A DNA stretch of 64,000 bases from Merluccius polli (GCA_030340625.1 JAOPHQ010002288.1:124001-188000); one strand, 5' to 3'. Positions 30,779 to 42,889 are shown, numbered from the stretch's first letter. A program made the numbers and translations. Notes: generated from the sequence alone by a model not told the origin.

Positions 30779-32956
30779 TCAAATGAATCGCCACAATGGA
30801 TCAGGATGAGTAGTATTCCGGGGATCGGATGCAGGTCTCATTCTCCTGTCTTCGGCTGAGCGATGGCATCTCAGCCAGGTCTTCACGTACTCTTCCGGAT
30901 TCCATTGCTTTAGTGGTGGTCCATGTAGGTGGATGAACATCAAGGCAGATACCCTTTCGATTAACAACTTCGTTCGGGTCGGGGTAATAACAAGGTTCAT
31001 CTCACTGAATCCCCTTTCACACTCTGCAGTGCTGCATGGAATTACTTTCGTGCAGTTCATCAAAGGCCTGAGGTCATCGGGTGTAGCATCCCCTGTGCTC
31101 TCGATGAAGTCCCTAAATCCATTAATGGCACTAAGAGTTGGCAACCCGAATCTCTTGCAGAGTTGACTAATTTCCATCTCCCCATAACCAGTTGGCATGG
31201 TTTGTGCTGGAGGCCAGCTCTCACGGTCCAGGACTTTTAGTTGCGAGATCAGGCTGGCATAGTCCGCCCCAGCCTCGGGGGCGACAGACGGTCCAGATGC
31301 AGTGGTAAACAGCCGATGCCTCAGATTGTTGCTAAGACTTCGGAGGAACTGCTGCCGATCGATTGAAACTGTTTTTGGGTTGTCTCCCAACAAAACTGTG
31401 CTCAGTCTGCCCTCTGATACAGCAGTTAAAGCTGCAAGCACTTTAGTCCTGGGATGTTCTCCCATGCCATCGATGACTCGAATGCTGCGGTTGATCAGTC
31501 TGTCTGCATAGGTCACTGATGTAGTGCGTTTCTGTAAACTCTCTGAGAGTAAGGCCAACTCATGAAGCGCATCATACATGAGCGCCAAGTCCAAAACGAA
31601 CTGCTTCGAAGACAATCGCTTTAACAGACCCCCATACACATTTCTGTCAGAGGCCGATCGCCTCTCATCCATTTTTGCGTAGCTGAAATGAGCACTTAAT
31701 GAGTCGAAATTGTGCCACACAGCAGACACTGTACGAAAGGAGCTGGCCACCCATCTTGTGCTTAACACACGGCCGAGTGTATGGGGTGATCGACTGTATA
31801 TAGTGTACAATTTGTCCATGAATGCTTGAAAGTGGTTGACATCTCTAACATCCAACACGGTGTCTCCCACGGCAAGCTCAAGCCGATGATTTAGGCAATG
31901 CCAGGTCAAAATATTGGGATACCGCTCTGACAGTTGTTTTGCGACACCAGATTTTCGCCCGAGCATGACACTGGCACCATCACTTGCAAATGCAACTAAA
32001 TGCTTCCTCAAGTATGCGTCATCAAAGCCGTGTGAGCTGAGGCATTTCAGTAAGTGCTGCACAATTGTATCCGCCCACTGGTTCGGAAGTTCTATTAATT
32101 CCAAGAACACGAAATGTGGATCAAAGTTCTTGTCGGTCTCACATTTAAGGTACACAATTAGTGTGGTTATGGACCCCAGACTGGTAGACTCATCAATGAG
32201 AACAGACACTTTACCTTTGATTGTTTGAATTCGTTGGCAAGCCTTCTTACGCATCTGTTCTGCAATGTGGTCTACTATCTGTGCCGCGCTGTACCGGGAG
32301 TGCAGACCAATTCCAATGTCTACCCCATTCTCACCCTGTAAATCCAAAAGTCCAAAATGGTCAGAAAATGGCCTGTTGCTCAGGGCTATATGATATGCCG
32401 TGCGGAACACGGCACAGGTAGCCTGCACATGGGCTGTATTCATTCGGTCACAAACTTTCTCCAGCGTTTCTTTTTTAGCATTGTCGAGAATTCGCTGTGC
32501 AGTCATATGGCCATAGGACTTTTGATGTTTCATAATTTTCTTTCGAAGAGATGTCAGCATCTTGCTCCTCTCTACCCCACACGGAGAGACTGAATAGGCA
32601 CGCCACTCATCTCTTGAGCCATGTATTTTAAAAACTGACAAGTCAGTGTTGGAACAACAAACTTTGCAGCCCAACTTCCCGTCCTTGCTGTCAATCCAGG
32701 GGTATATCTGCTTTTTCGTGGCCCACATCTCCTCACTCCACACATGAAAGGGTGAGCTGCCAGTGGAGCTCCCGACTGCCTCAGTGCTTGCACTAGCATT
32801 GGCAGCAGCAGCAGCAGACGAGACGACATCTCTGGTGCTATGATCCATGGTGCTGCCATCTGATTCCTCAGGTGACACTGTTGTTTCGACATCCCGATTG
32901 CTTTCTTTACGAAAGTAAAACGCGATATTTTTCTGTACAGGCCTACAATTTGTCAT
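30779..32956 (-). CDS. hAT-superfamily transposase (KIAA1586-like), 725 aa, uninterrupted
   Basis: Single-exon frame on the minus strand, ATG at 32,956. A Ser/Ala-rich leader (1-75) is followed by a TTF-type zinc finger (C97-x2-C100, with H144 and H150 at its end). The catalytic core has SVLIDEST (D255), VAFASDGASVMLG (D326), ILTWHCLNHRLELAVGD (C354/H357) and STRWVASSFRTV (R401-W402). The C-terminal hATC dimerisation region has CSTAECERGFSEMN (E645/E647) and SALMFIHLHGPP. These are the conserved residues of hAT enzymes, which excise and insert DNA with 8-bp target duplications. The family includes host-domesticated genes such as KIAA1586. The frame lacks any stop or frameshift amid decayed neighbours. 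A CAGGGATGTAGTGG terminus lies about 300 bp upstream; the opposite end was not found. It may be a recent copy or a captured gene. Confidence 0.88.
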   Translation of the reverse strand: MTNCRPVQKNIAFYFRKESNRDVETTVSPEESDGSTMDHSTRDVVSSAAAAANASASTEAVGSSTGSSPFHVWSEEMWATKKQIYPWIDSKDGKLGCKVCCSNTDLSVFKIHGSRDEWRAYSVSPCGVERSKMLTSLRKKIMKHQKSYGHMTAQRILDNAKKETLEKVCDRMNTAHVQATCAVFRTAYHIALSNRPFSDHFGLLDLQGENGVDIGIGLHSRYSAAQIVDHIAEQMRKKACQRIQTIKGKVSVLIDESTSLGSITTLIVYLKCETDKNFDPHFVFLELIELPNQWADTIVQHLLKCLSSHGFDDAYLRKHLVAFASDGASVMLGRKSGVAKQLSERYPNILTWHCLNHRLELAVGDTVLDVRDVNHFQAFMDKLYTIYSRSPHTLGRVLSTRWVASSFRTVSAVWHNFDSLSAHFSYAKMDERRSASDRNVYGGLLKRLSSKQFVLDLALMYDALHELALLSESLQKRTTSVTYADRLINRSIRVIDGMGEHPRTKVLAALTAVSEGRLSTVLLGDNPKTVSIDRQQFLRSLSNNLRHRLFTTASGPSVAPEAGADYASLISQLKVLDRESWPPAQTMPTGYGEMEISQLCKRFGLPTLSAINGFRDFIESTGDATPDDLRPLMNCTKVIPCSTAECERGFSEMNLVITPTRTKLLIERVSALMFIHLHGPPLKQWNPEEYVKTWLRCHRSAEDRRMRPASDPRNTTHPDPLWRFI

Positions 32957-33279
32957 TTCGGATTAGGAAAAATAGCCAGGATACAAGCTGCTAACTAGGC
33001 TTTTACGGGTTTTTTTTTGTTGTCTTATTTTTCCCGCTGAAACGTAGGCCTACATCGGTTATTTATGACGGACGATAATAACATTAACGTTTTATTTGTT
33101 TTATCCTTTATTCATATTACTGGATGAAATTTGTGTTCTCGGGAGTTAGCTCAAAGTACATTTGAATCGGTTTTATTAATTGAATAAAAAAAAAAAAAAA
33201 AAAAAATTGGTACATGCTGAAACTAATGGGGGGACGGTGTCCCCCCGCGTCCCCCACCCACTACATCCCTGGGGGGAAC
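32957..33279 (-). mobile_element. 5' flank and probable left terminus of the hAT transposase element
   Basis: Read on the minus strand, 33,271 starts CAGGGATGTAGTGGGTGGGG, a hAT-type terminus, followed by GC-rich subterminal sequence, a poly-A/T run (33,186-33,206) and AT-rich leader up to the transposase ATG. The adjacent GGGGGAAC (33,272-33,279) could be the target duplication, but no second copy was identified. Confidence 0.5.
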
Positions 33280-33534
33280 TCCGCCCACCCGGGCCAGCTA
33301 CTAAACGTTGGCAAACAAACTTATTTTAGTCTCAACAACAATATGCAACAGCAAAGGCTTTATTTTGGACCATTTATATATCCTGCTTCAAAACTTGGCC
33401 AAAATACATATCAACATAATATAAAATGTATTTATAAGATGTCGACTTCCAAACGATTTTCGATTACAATATTTTTGTAATCATTTGTGGTTTGCTAGAG
33501 TATTCATTTACTGGAGTACATATTTGCACCCCTA
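33280..33534. other. Short noncoding spacer
   Basis: Nothing recognised. Confidence 0.4.
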
Positions 33535-33684
33535 GCACCTCCTGGCACTGTACAGGCTAGTACAGGCCACTGTAGCTTGTCCTACGTCGATAGAAAGGCG
33601 CACGCACAAGGGGGGGTATTCAGTTGGTTGCAATCTGCCACCTCACCGCTAGACGCCACTAAATCCTACACTCTGCACCCTTAA
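33535..33684 (-). mobile_element. TTAA-type MITE fragment
   Basis: Read on the minus strand from 33,684 it begins TTAAGGGTGCAGAGTGTAGG then ATTTAGTGGCGTCTAGCGGT, the start of an abundant fish TTAA miniature element as I recall it. The other end is missing. Confidence 0.5.
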
Positions 33685-33769
33685 GATCGTGGTATCGTGC
33701 CAATCTTACTATTGACCGATATGAAAAATATTATTGTGATAACATTTTTGGCCATATCGCCCAGCCCTA
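33685..33769. mobile_element. hAT terminus fragment
   Basis: The segment ends GGCCATATCGCCCAGCCCTA, the inverse of TAGGGCTGGGCGATATGGCC, a common fish hAT terminus. It abuts the MITE fragment above and its left part is lost. Confidence 0.5.
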
Positions 33770-33805
33770 ACTGGAAGTCCCGCCCTTTCTCTCGCCAATA
33801 GATAT

Positions 33806-33880
33806 GTGTATGCACATTATATATGTATGTATATTTTATATGTTTATATTTTATATGTATATTATATGTATATATGTATG

Positions 33881-33923
<43 letters not shown>

Positions 33924-33965
33924 ATGTTTATATGTATACATTATATGTATAATACAAACTCACAC
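33806..33965. repeat. TA/TATG-rich microsatellite
   Basis: About 160 bp of TATATG, TATG and a pure (AT)n core at 33,883-33,920. Confidence 0.9.
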
Positions 33966-36552
33966 ACGTTTAAAAAAAGTTAAATTACGCTAAATTAAAT
34001 TACATTTTCATATCCAACAATATCCAATATAGAATAACAATGCAATGTGTTGTTTGAGGTGGATTCCAAAATGTCGTCTGGTGAGCCGTTGACACATTTA
34101 CAGTCCAACTTGGTTAACATTTTAAGTATGATTAGTTTGCCTTCATTTACTACAGTGAAGATGTCTTTGATCTTGGACCGAACCTCTTCTGACTGTTGCA
34201 CAATCCTCAACTTCATGTGGAAGCAATTGGAGACCTCACCACTGGCACATTAGCTGTTCTTAATGAGTGTCATGCCACATCAAAATGTCACTTTTTCATA
34301 AATGGCTAATCTTTGCCCACTTGATTTGGTTTTGAGGGGCATTTCTGACCTTTATGGGGGCTTTATTCCATTGTCATCAAACCGTCATGACCACTCTACA
34401 ATCACTACATTCACACATCTATCACAACACCGAGATGTACTACGGGCAAACATTTCAGGTACATTTTTGACCCTGATACAATGATCATTTGTCTCTGATT
34501 TATTATGTATTTATTTAGTTAAGTATTTATTCTTCACTATATATATTGAGAGTACATGAATCTTTTAGAGAAAATAAGTGGGCTACTAATGTAGGCTACT
34601 ACCTTCATATTTATAATTGCAGTAAATATCACTCTTTAATACCTAGGTTTTTATTTCTGAATATAAACCAAAAAGATGTTCAGAATATGATATGTTAAAT
34701 ACCATGACATTCAGTAGAAAATTAAAAAATACAATTAAAAAAGAAATACAACTGTGTACACATCCGCTCCTAAACCCGTCCTTTCAGTAACATGATGCTT
34801 TGTGTCTGTCAGAAATCCATGACTAGACTTCAAAGCAGTCACACAGTAACTGATGTTGCAGCAACTAGCATTGTGTTGACACTCACAAACCTCTCCCAGC
34901 TAGGCTCTGAAGTTTTTTAGGCTCTTAACACCTTATGTATAATGTGCGATTGCAGACACTTTCATGTCTTTCTGTCTATCAAAGTTTACAACGCTCTGAT
35001 TTTTAACCCCACTGGCACTGTCCTTTAATTAGATTATAGGCTATTTGAGGAATACTCAGAGTTCAGGATGCCAATTTGTGTCCCAGACAGTGTAAAATAT
35101 GCTGTTACACTAGTGCCAGATCAGGTGAAGCACACATAGTCCTCCAGGCAGAGAGGAGCTATAGTGTCTTTTTAGGTATCTTGTTTTCTCTCTCTTCCTG
35201 TCTTCTCAGGGCCCCCAAGTACATAGATAAAACACCTTTTTTTTATACGTATCCTAAAGTCACAGAAAAATACAGCATCGATGTGAGATTACATGAAGAT
35301 CGTGTCGTGAAGGAAGATGTCACCACTTAAAGAGTGTTTACCATCAATAATGTTAATTGTGTATGCAACACTTTGGTCGTGACACTTTGGAAAGATCAAT
35401 CTCATTATTTAGATTTCAGGCTAGACCTGGCAGGGCCAATCATTCTTTTGTAGACGATATTGAAGGGTGGGGTGAAGGTTTTGTATTTAAATTACCAATT
35501 GGCTCTTAGTTAATAGGTGTGTTCCAAAAGAGGGATGGATGAAAAAAAAATATTATCGTTCCAATGAACCATGTTGCTCCCTTAGTAATCACTGTTTTCG
35601 TTCAGTCTGTTGCAATTCTATCATTTACGTTGAAACGAGGACTCGTATTTGAAGAGACGCGCCAACGAAAGCATTCAAGGGAACAGCTGTGGGTAATTAG
35701 AGTGGGCCAGGAATGGCCAGGGATACAAAGTAAACATGGAACTGTGGAAAGCATCCACAGTCAACAACATTTACAAATGTTGGAGAGGGAAGCTACTGAA
35801 TTTGTGAAGAATGTGCAGTGGGAATGGAAAGCATGGAAGCATGAAGGCAGCACATGGTGAAAATTAAATCCAGGAATGTTTTTTTTTTTTTTCTTACGAT
35901 GGTGGACTCTGAATGTCAGAGGACAACTGTTACAGGTTAATGCTTCACATCACAAACCAAGTTAAACACATGTTCCAAAGAGGATTTTGACATTAAGTGC
36001 AAAACTTGGTAGGATATGGTTGTGTGCAACAGTACACATCTAGTCTGATATCTGATTTTATTTTTTTGTTCAAATGTCTGAAAACAAAACACAAATGGCT
36101 ATTGAATGGACATACGTGTACAACTAGATGGATGAAACTTAAGTCTAGTAGCCTGGTGACCCAGGAGAACTCAACCCTTTTCATGCATCCCCCCTGAAAT
36201 ATGTGAGCTCCTGACTGGTGTGTGGTTCTACTTTAAATCGCTGACAAGTCTCCAATTGAAGAAGATTGGCAGGCAAAAGTTGTTCTCTTGTGGTTTTATA
36301 TGTGCCCTTAGTTGGTCCTTGGTAACTTTTTAGTCCTTCACAATTCCAGCAGGTGGTAGAAGAATGATTTAGTTTTTAGCAGAGCAGGTTGTCTATAATT
36401 GTAATATTTCAAAAGTAAGGCTATTGTTTTTCTAGTGTGACAGACATTAGTCAAATTGAAAAGTGAATCAGTGAAAAATAAATGTGAATGGAAGAATTTC
36501 CCCCTTTCACTTTTTATAACAACCATAGTCTAAATAATACAGTACAAATTAA
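33966..36552. other. Noncoding DNA, nothing recognised
   Basis: AT-rich unique sequence. The longest open frame (98 codons at 35,564-35,860, plus strand) has no recognisable motif. A poly-T run lies at 35,879-35,891. Confidence 0.4.
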
Positions 36553-36993
36553 AGGTCTCATTGCATCGTTTTTTCGTTAATTTTACAGTGGTCTCTAGTA
36601 TTAATGAATGCCCTGTGAGCCGGTTTTGGTGAAAAAAATGCTCTGGTGCGCTGTTTCAGGCTGTTCTAGTTTGGAGGAGGAGGTGGAGAGGAAGAACTTC
36701 TGCGTCTGTTGCCACCCGGAAGAACGTATATTGTTGTTGTGACGTCATGGTGATTTTTCGTATACTGTATTCCTGAGGGCGGTCTCAAGCCAAGGTAGGC
36801 GAGGTCATGAATATTCATACTCATTCATAGAGTGTTGGGCTTTTTCTTACTTCCTCGTTTCTGACTTCCTTGGCTAATGCATGCAATGGGGGTAGAAGAA
36901 CGTTTTCCACATGCAGCATGCATATGCAACTAGGAGTGACCTATCATATTCCAAAAGGAGCAAGTAAAAACGGTTTACCGGTGAAGTACACCT
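36553..36993. mobile_element. Possible TTAA-flanked MITE, 441 bp
   Basis: TTAA then AGGTCTCATTGCATCG at the left, and GTGAAGTACACCT then TTAA at the right. The TTAA sites are at 36,549-36,552 and 36,994-36,997. Only the outermost AGGT bases match as inverted repeat, so this could be two different fragments side by side. Confidence 0.4.
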
Positions 36994-36997
36994 TTAA

Positions 36998-38975
36998 GAA
37001 AAGTACGAGTTTCTTTGTGTGTGCGATGGCACCAATAATACCATTTAGCCTATTCTCTTCAAACAGACACAATCTATTTATAATAGCTGCCTTTTTACAC
37101 ATTCTCTAGGCTACTTCTTATGTTATAATAATGTTTATCATTTTGAACATCGCCATGTTTGTGTGGCATTAAAAATGACATGAACCGGGGGATGGTTAGA
37201 CTCTGCTAGACACTAAGCTTTGCTTTCAAAGCCAGGCTTAACTTCAGAGAGGACATGCATTTGCTTTTTGTTTAAGCTCATGTCTTGCAGAAACAAAATA
37301 CTGCCTTTTTTTTTTCTGAGAAAGCCCTTTACTGAACAAAAACAAAATCACAACTCACCATATGGTACCCATTCATTTCACTCTTAATATTCCAAAAATA
37401 TCACTAATGCACAATGGTTGTCAACATTTTCTTTTGCCTATGTTTTGAGTTTTCAAGTTTTTATTTTATGATGTGTGTGTGAAACACCATCAGGAAAAAA
37501 AGGCAGATAAAAAAAAGGCAAATCAGATGTTTAAGCCTGAAGGTCAATGGAAATGGAATATGGGAACATACACTTTGATGTTAGATCGTAATATTACTAT
37601 GTTGTCAAAAGAATACAAAATGTTAATTATATTTAAATTATATTAAATAATTCAGCCGCACTTTGTCAGACTTTTGCAAATTTTCATCATCTTCAGCTTT
37701 GACTTGTTTAACTTAAAAATGCAGCATATTACCACAATAAGTACATTCTGAATGGCATCTTGCATTGTCTGTAATACAATACATCATCAAGCGTTGCATA
37801 TAGATATTAGCACTGGTGTCTCCACGATAACTTGCCCTGCTCTCCGCCCTCCCCTCTGACCAGGCTTGCTATGCAGGCCCCACTCAAGACTGATGGATGG
37901 GTGCTACTATGAGCTCATGGCTGCAGATGTTCATCAGAGCCTCAGGTGAATGTTGCCAGCTGCTCCTCATGCTCTCTCTCTCTCTCTCCCCCGCTCTGTC
38001 CCTCATATCCAGAGGAAAGTGTTATGATACAGCAAACACAATATTTATTTTGAAATGTTTATTTTATGTTTTTTTATGAAATAGCTTGGATCTATAAGGA
38101 GGACTTCTGTGAGACAAAGCGTGTCAGGAACAAACTACTTGACCTTGGCCTACTCACTTTAAAGATGTGATACACTGATGTTTGTTGTTGTGTTAGTGGT
38201 TGTTGGTTCTGTATGTATGTATGCAGATGGGATTTGATATGTCAGATTAGACTCTACATGTGAGGATTACACGACAGGGAGAGATTATACATCTTGTGCT
38301 GAATAGTTGAGTTGCTTGGTTGCATCTCCTTTATAAAGGATTGATGTATCTCTGGCCAGGAATATGTTGGACAAAGTATGCGCCCTCCTGATCCCTGAAG
38401 GTGAGTCCAGATCATTAGTTTGAGTTTTTGAAGTGCTTTTGCCTTTTGATGTTCCCATGCTCTCTCTTTAGGCAGCTCGGCCCGCCTCAAGGATATTTGA
38501 TATCACTCCTGAACATTTCCAGTTAGGAATAATTTGAGCTGAGCATCTGTCAAAGGAACAGCCATTTAAATACATTGGTCATGGTTAAAAAGGCATAAAA
38601 TTAGGGCAGATTAGTTGGAAGCACCTTACACTCTGTCCGACTCTGTTTTCTGCTCTAGTCGGACATTTTCAACCTGGGGCACAAGACCAGACAAAAAAAC
38701 CGACTTCTGTGTCCAGTTTATTAAGAATCTCAACACCAGTGAGGTTTCAACCTCTCCCTGTCTGCCCTTTTCCTGACCAGCCCTGCCTGCTTTGGCCATT
38801 GTGGAATATTGTGTGTGCGTGTGTATTGGGGATTGTATTAGCATCTCACTTCCTTGATATTTTATTTTTAAATGTTGAGCAACGTCTGGACTAGACTAGA
38901 TTTCTTTGTTTCTGTGATGCCTCAATACCAGGGGACTGCTGCTGTCCCCTGTGTCCTCACTTCAAAAGATTTGCT
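36998..38975. other. Noncoding DNA
   Basis: Mostly unique. A (CT)n stretch lies at 37,972-37,990. A short open stretch near 37,865-37,946, bounded by CTCTGACCAG and CAGGTGAATG, has splice-site-like edges but no recognisable product. Confidence 0.4.
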
Positions 38976-39172
38976 CAGCGGTTCCATGTGGGGCTAGTCC
39001 ATGTGGGGCTAGTCCATGTGGAGCTAGTCCACACGGGGCTCAGTGGTTCCATGTGGGGCTAGTCCATGTGGGGCTAGTCCATGTGGGGCTAGTCCATGTG
39101 GAGCTAGTCCACACGGGGCTCAGTGGTTCCATGCGGGGCTAGTCCATGTGGGGCTAGTCCAATGCGGAAATA
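38976..39172 (+). repeat. 15-bp minisatellite with higher-order structure
   Basis: The unit TCCATGTGGGGCTAG is repeated about 12 times. Every three or four units, a variant TCCACACGGGGCTCAGTGGT closes a higher-order block of about 65-80 bp (ends near 39,045 and 39,125). Being a multiple of three, it yields an artefactual open frame (PCGAS repeats). Confidence 0.92.
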
Positions 39173-39339
39173 GTCCATGGGACCTTTATGTACAATCTGA
39201 CATTTTGTTCTATTGCCAGTAAAAACCTTGAAAGAGCATGCATTACCTCATGTGAAAGCAGCTGCTTGTGCTCTTGAGACTTGGCCTGTCTCAAAATCCT
39301 TTTCAGTATGCCTTCTGCCGTCAGTGCTAGGGCATTCAC
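39173..39339. other. Short noncoding spacer
   Basis: Nothing recognised. Confidence 0.4.
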
Positions 39340-39502
39340 GACTGCTGCATTTTTGGTAGTCGACAACTACTCCAAAAAAGTAGCTGAGTAGTCGATTAAT
39401 CGCAGGAGATTATTATCTTTTTTTTTTACCCAATAACGCTGATCATTCTCGTCAAAAAGGTCTCAAATACAACCAGTTAAGAGTTATTAACTAACTGCCC
39501 CT

Positions 39503-39662
39503 TTTTCACCGCATCCTATCGGCTCGGCTTGACTCTACTCACTTGGATTTGTTTTCCATTAACAAAAGTTGTTAAAGTTGTTGATGGTACCTTCTACTTT
39601 TTTGGGTATCACCTAGGTGGAGGTTCCTAGTGAGCTGAGCCGATACTAATAGGTTGACGTTC
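39503..39662. mobile_element. MITE-like fragment
   Basis: CTTTTTCACCGCATCCTATC, GGCTCGGCTTGACTCTACTC and GGAGGTTCCTAGTGAGCTGA, GCCGATACTAATAGG resemble a widespread short fish DNA element. GGCTCGGCTTGAC and GTGAGCTGAGCC are partly inverse to each other. Confidence 0.45.
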
Positions 39663-39894
39663 TGGTTCAGGTTCAGGTTACCTTATTTGTACCTGTAGGT
39701 AGATTTGTTTTGCAGTAGACAAGGCATCCATCTTGACATACATTTTACGAACAACACAGAAAATAGACAATAATGAGGACTTAAAAAGAGAAAAATAACA
39801 ATACAAAACCACTAAAATAAATAACCACTAGAATAAATAAGGTAAAGTGCAGCTGTTGCATCTGTGCAATGTTGCTATACGTGAAAACACAGCT

Positions 39895-40440
39895 AATGGT
39901 TTTAATAAAGAAGCTTTAACGTATTTAGCAGGTGTTTCATTGTTTAACGAGGCCAACAGATACTAAAAAGCTCTACCTACTAATAACAGGTTGGTAATTT
40001 GAATATACATGAATAACATGAATATGCAATCTTTTTTCCTTTTATGGCGATCCGTCATCCACAATAGCGCCTGTGTGATTTCTCTTCGGGTGAATAGCGC
40101 TAGTCCTGCCATGCAATTTCATCAAAAGGTTGCACAATGTCCAAACCACCTTATTTGTACTCTCATGCTATGGAAGCCCTGCATCTTCTGAAACTATTAG
40201 GTTACATAGAAGCGCTGCCGTAACAGAGTCGGAATCGGACCGATAAGTGGATCTAAAAGCCACTGACAACTTTGCAGCAATTCTATGTTTTAGTAGTTTT
40301 GCTTTTCGCGTTATTAAAATAACATATTTGTTTAAACGAATTGAACCACTTCAGAAATTAAAAGGAAAAAACGATCAGTTGATAAAGACACGATTCTGCA
40401 GCAGTGGTCTCCGCTGGCTCCGATTCAGACAGGGTTTATT
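39895..40440 (-). mobile_element. Dispersed repeat, copy B
   Basis: Reverse-complement relative of 8,460-8,940 with the same block order. It shares GACTCTGTTACGGCAG, AACGATCAG, CACGATTCTGCAGCAGTGGT and GATTCAGACAGGG in this orientation. Divergence is moderate, with small indels. Confidence 0.7.
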
Positions 40441-40716
40441 ATGAAGGCGAGACCAACCTGCGGGTAGGTGAAATAGCAATTGGCTCTGAGAGTCTACAAA
40501 TGAGCTGCATTGGACTAAACCCACAGCAAGCTTGTCTGTGCTGGAGATACTGTTGACTGAACTAACAACGCGACTGCTTTCTTGCAGGGATAGCGGGAGT
40601 TATTCCTTCTTTAAATACCGTACATTCTGTTTATTTTATATGGCATAAGGTAGAACATGATTGTTCAAAGAAATCTATGTTCAACAACAAAAAAATAACG
40701 ATTAGTCTACAACAAT

Positions 40717-42889
40717 GCACAATGTATTAAGTATTTTAGGAACCAAGATGGACTTTCTTTCATTAGTACTGAAGATGCATAGATACATTTAAGTTATTTT
40801 TCCATCACAATAAAATAATATACATACATTATATCTAAAATACTGTATACTGAATATGGATGTCATTTGGACACTTTTGTCACTTATGTAGAATGGTTAA
40901 TGGTATAGTTTCAATAATGTAGCATATTCAGTCAATGTCTACCTCAACTGTTTTCCCTTTCTTTCTCCACCTTGAAGCTGTAAGTCGACAGAAGAACGGT
41001 CGGTCCTGCACACATGATCTTGTGGATGGACATAAACAACACATTAGTTCCAGGTCGCCTTGGAACGCTATGACGCAGACGACTTGAGAGAGGAAGAGAG
41101 AAGGTAATGGGGGGCGATCACTGCACTGAGAAGCAGCTGGTCAATATTAGCCAGGAGGGTCATATTTAAGCCTGTGTTTGTTTAACTCTCTCTCTCTTGC
41201 TCTCTTCCCCTCTCTTGCTCATCTCTTTCCCACACATGTGCAGTGCATTAAGCCTTCCATATTTTCCAATTTATTAGAAATCAGAACAATTCCCTACACT
41301 CTGGATAAAAAGGTTGATTGTGTGTACAGCACAGAATAAAAACAGAACCCTACTATAATCCTTACTTGTGTTGAGCCCTGCAGTATTGCTACTGTAGTTA
41401 AAACATTTTCTGTGGGTTTTGTAAAAATATAAAAAACTATGCAACTGAAGTATATGCAAACCTTATTTTCTGGACCTGCTGTTGTGCTCATGGCCATTTA
41501 TCAATATCAGGTACTCAAATGAGGTACTTTTTATGTTTTTGGCAAGCATGTATTTTCAGTTCTGTTCTTTAAAATATACATGCACATACTTGGCTTAGTG
41601 TCTAAGGTATCTGACTCAATTCAGTTTGTCATTTCAACGCATAATAAATACCTTGGGTATTTTGGAGCAACAACACATGTAGGTTTTTTAAGTGTTCCTA
41701 TATTGATATTATGGATGAATAGGAACTACTTTTACCATACTAGCTAGGGAGCGACATCTCTAGCATCAAATAGATCTCCCAGCAGCACCTTGTGAGTAAA
41801 ACAGCCAGGGCTGTTTTTCGCTGTGCTTTGTTTCATTAAGAAGGTCCATAGAAGTTGTGATTTTGTACAGGCCAAATCAAGGTAGTTGTCCACAGTGACA
41901 GAAATATTCATGCGTTTGAAGTGAGAGGGGCTATGTGGGCCATTGCCGAAGTTCAAGTTCGATTGGGTGTTAAGTAAGTAAGTAAAATGGGGAGTAGTTA
42001 ATCTGTGTGAAGTTGTGACTTTCCTTTACCTCCCTTGGCCTCTGCTGCTGGCAAAGGGGAAGACAGAGTTAGAGGTGGACACACTTGTATGTGTGGAATG
42101 GTTTGTCAGGGTTCATTAGCCCTAACCCTCTCTATCTCAGCAGCAACTTGGCCAGTAGTTTAAGACCAATTTCCATTTCACATGAATTCATTTTTTATTA
42201 ACTTCATGTACCATTTCCACCTTCCTTTTTCCTTTCCTTTCCTTTCCTTTGTCGGTTGCTCTCCCTCTCTCGCTGTCTCCCACTTCCAAGGGACTCCTGT
42301 GGGGATGGAGGTGTGGAAGCCTTGCTTATTCTCTCCACTGTCTCATGTTTAATTGCTCAACACTCTGCTACTGTGTCTGGACCCCTTCTCCAGCCTTGCG
42401 CCTCAGGGCCAGCTTCCGCTCACCCTGATGTGAATAACCTTCTCCAAGTCTCCATGGTGTCCTCACCAAGGGCACCACGGCTTTTACACCAATTTAACAT
42501 CTTAATGCTTACGCCTTACACCTGGCAGATCCCAGGTTTGACATGAAGGAGACATTTGCGTGTAACATATAAGTGGAAAGGGAAAAAAGTGACATGTTTA
42601 GATTAGAGGTTTCTCATTATAAATGTTTTGGAAGGTCTCTTGTAGCATGGCTTTTCCAGTGAAGTAAATGGCAATTCTCAAAAAAACGTGTGTGTGTGTG
42701 TGGCAAATGGCTGGCTCTGATATCCATTTCACCCATGACCCCAGCGATCCACCACTGATTAGATCTGTGGGGAGTGTTTGTCCATGAGTAACACAGGCTT
42801 TTCCAGCAGCACTCACTGTAGAATAGGAGTAAGTAGCTGCTCGAACGCTTCTCTGTGATTGCCACATGGGATTGCGTGGAATAGAGAAG
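40717..42889. other. Noncoding DNA
   Basis: Unique sequence. A pyrimidine tract before 40,977 and AAGGTAATG at 41,101 would fit a short exon, but no frame stays open across it except partly one. A (TTTCC)n run lies at 42,225-42,250. No gene recognised. Confidence 0.4.

Larger units (their letters stand above)
39340..40716. mobile_element. Composite DNA-transposon region containing copy B of the 8.5-kb repeat
   Basis: The left edge holds GTAGTCGACAACTACTCC and GTAGTCGATTAATCGCAGG; the right edge holds AACGATTAGTCTACAAC. Both are of the ATTAGTCGAC type found at fish hAT ends. The interior includes a MITE-like fragment (about 39,503-39,662) and copy B (39,895-40,440), inverse to 8,460-8,940. 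No clean target duplication was found, so the overall boundaries are inference. Confidence 0.45.

Noticed and set aside
31914..32593. Plus-strand frames over the hAT transposase
   Set aside because: Antisense to a 725-codon frame with full domain support.
35564..35860. 98-codon plus-strand frame as a gene
   Set aside because: No recognisable motif, no splice or promoter context, and AT-rich surroundings.
38951..39142. PCGAS-repeat peptide
   Set aside because: Artefact of a 15-bp minisatellite, a multiple of three.
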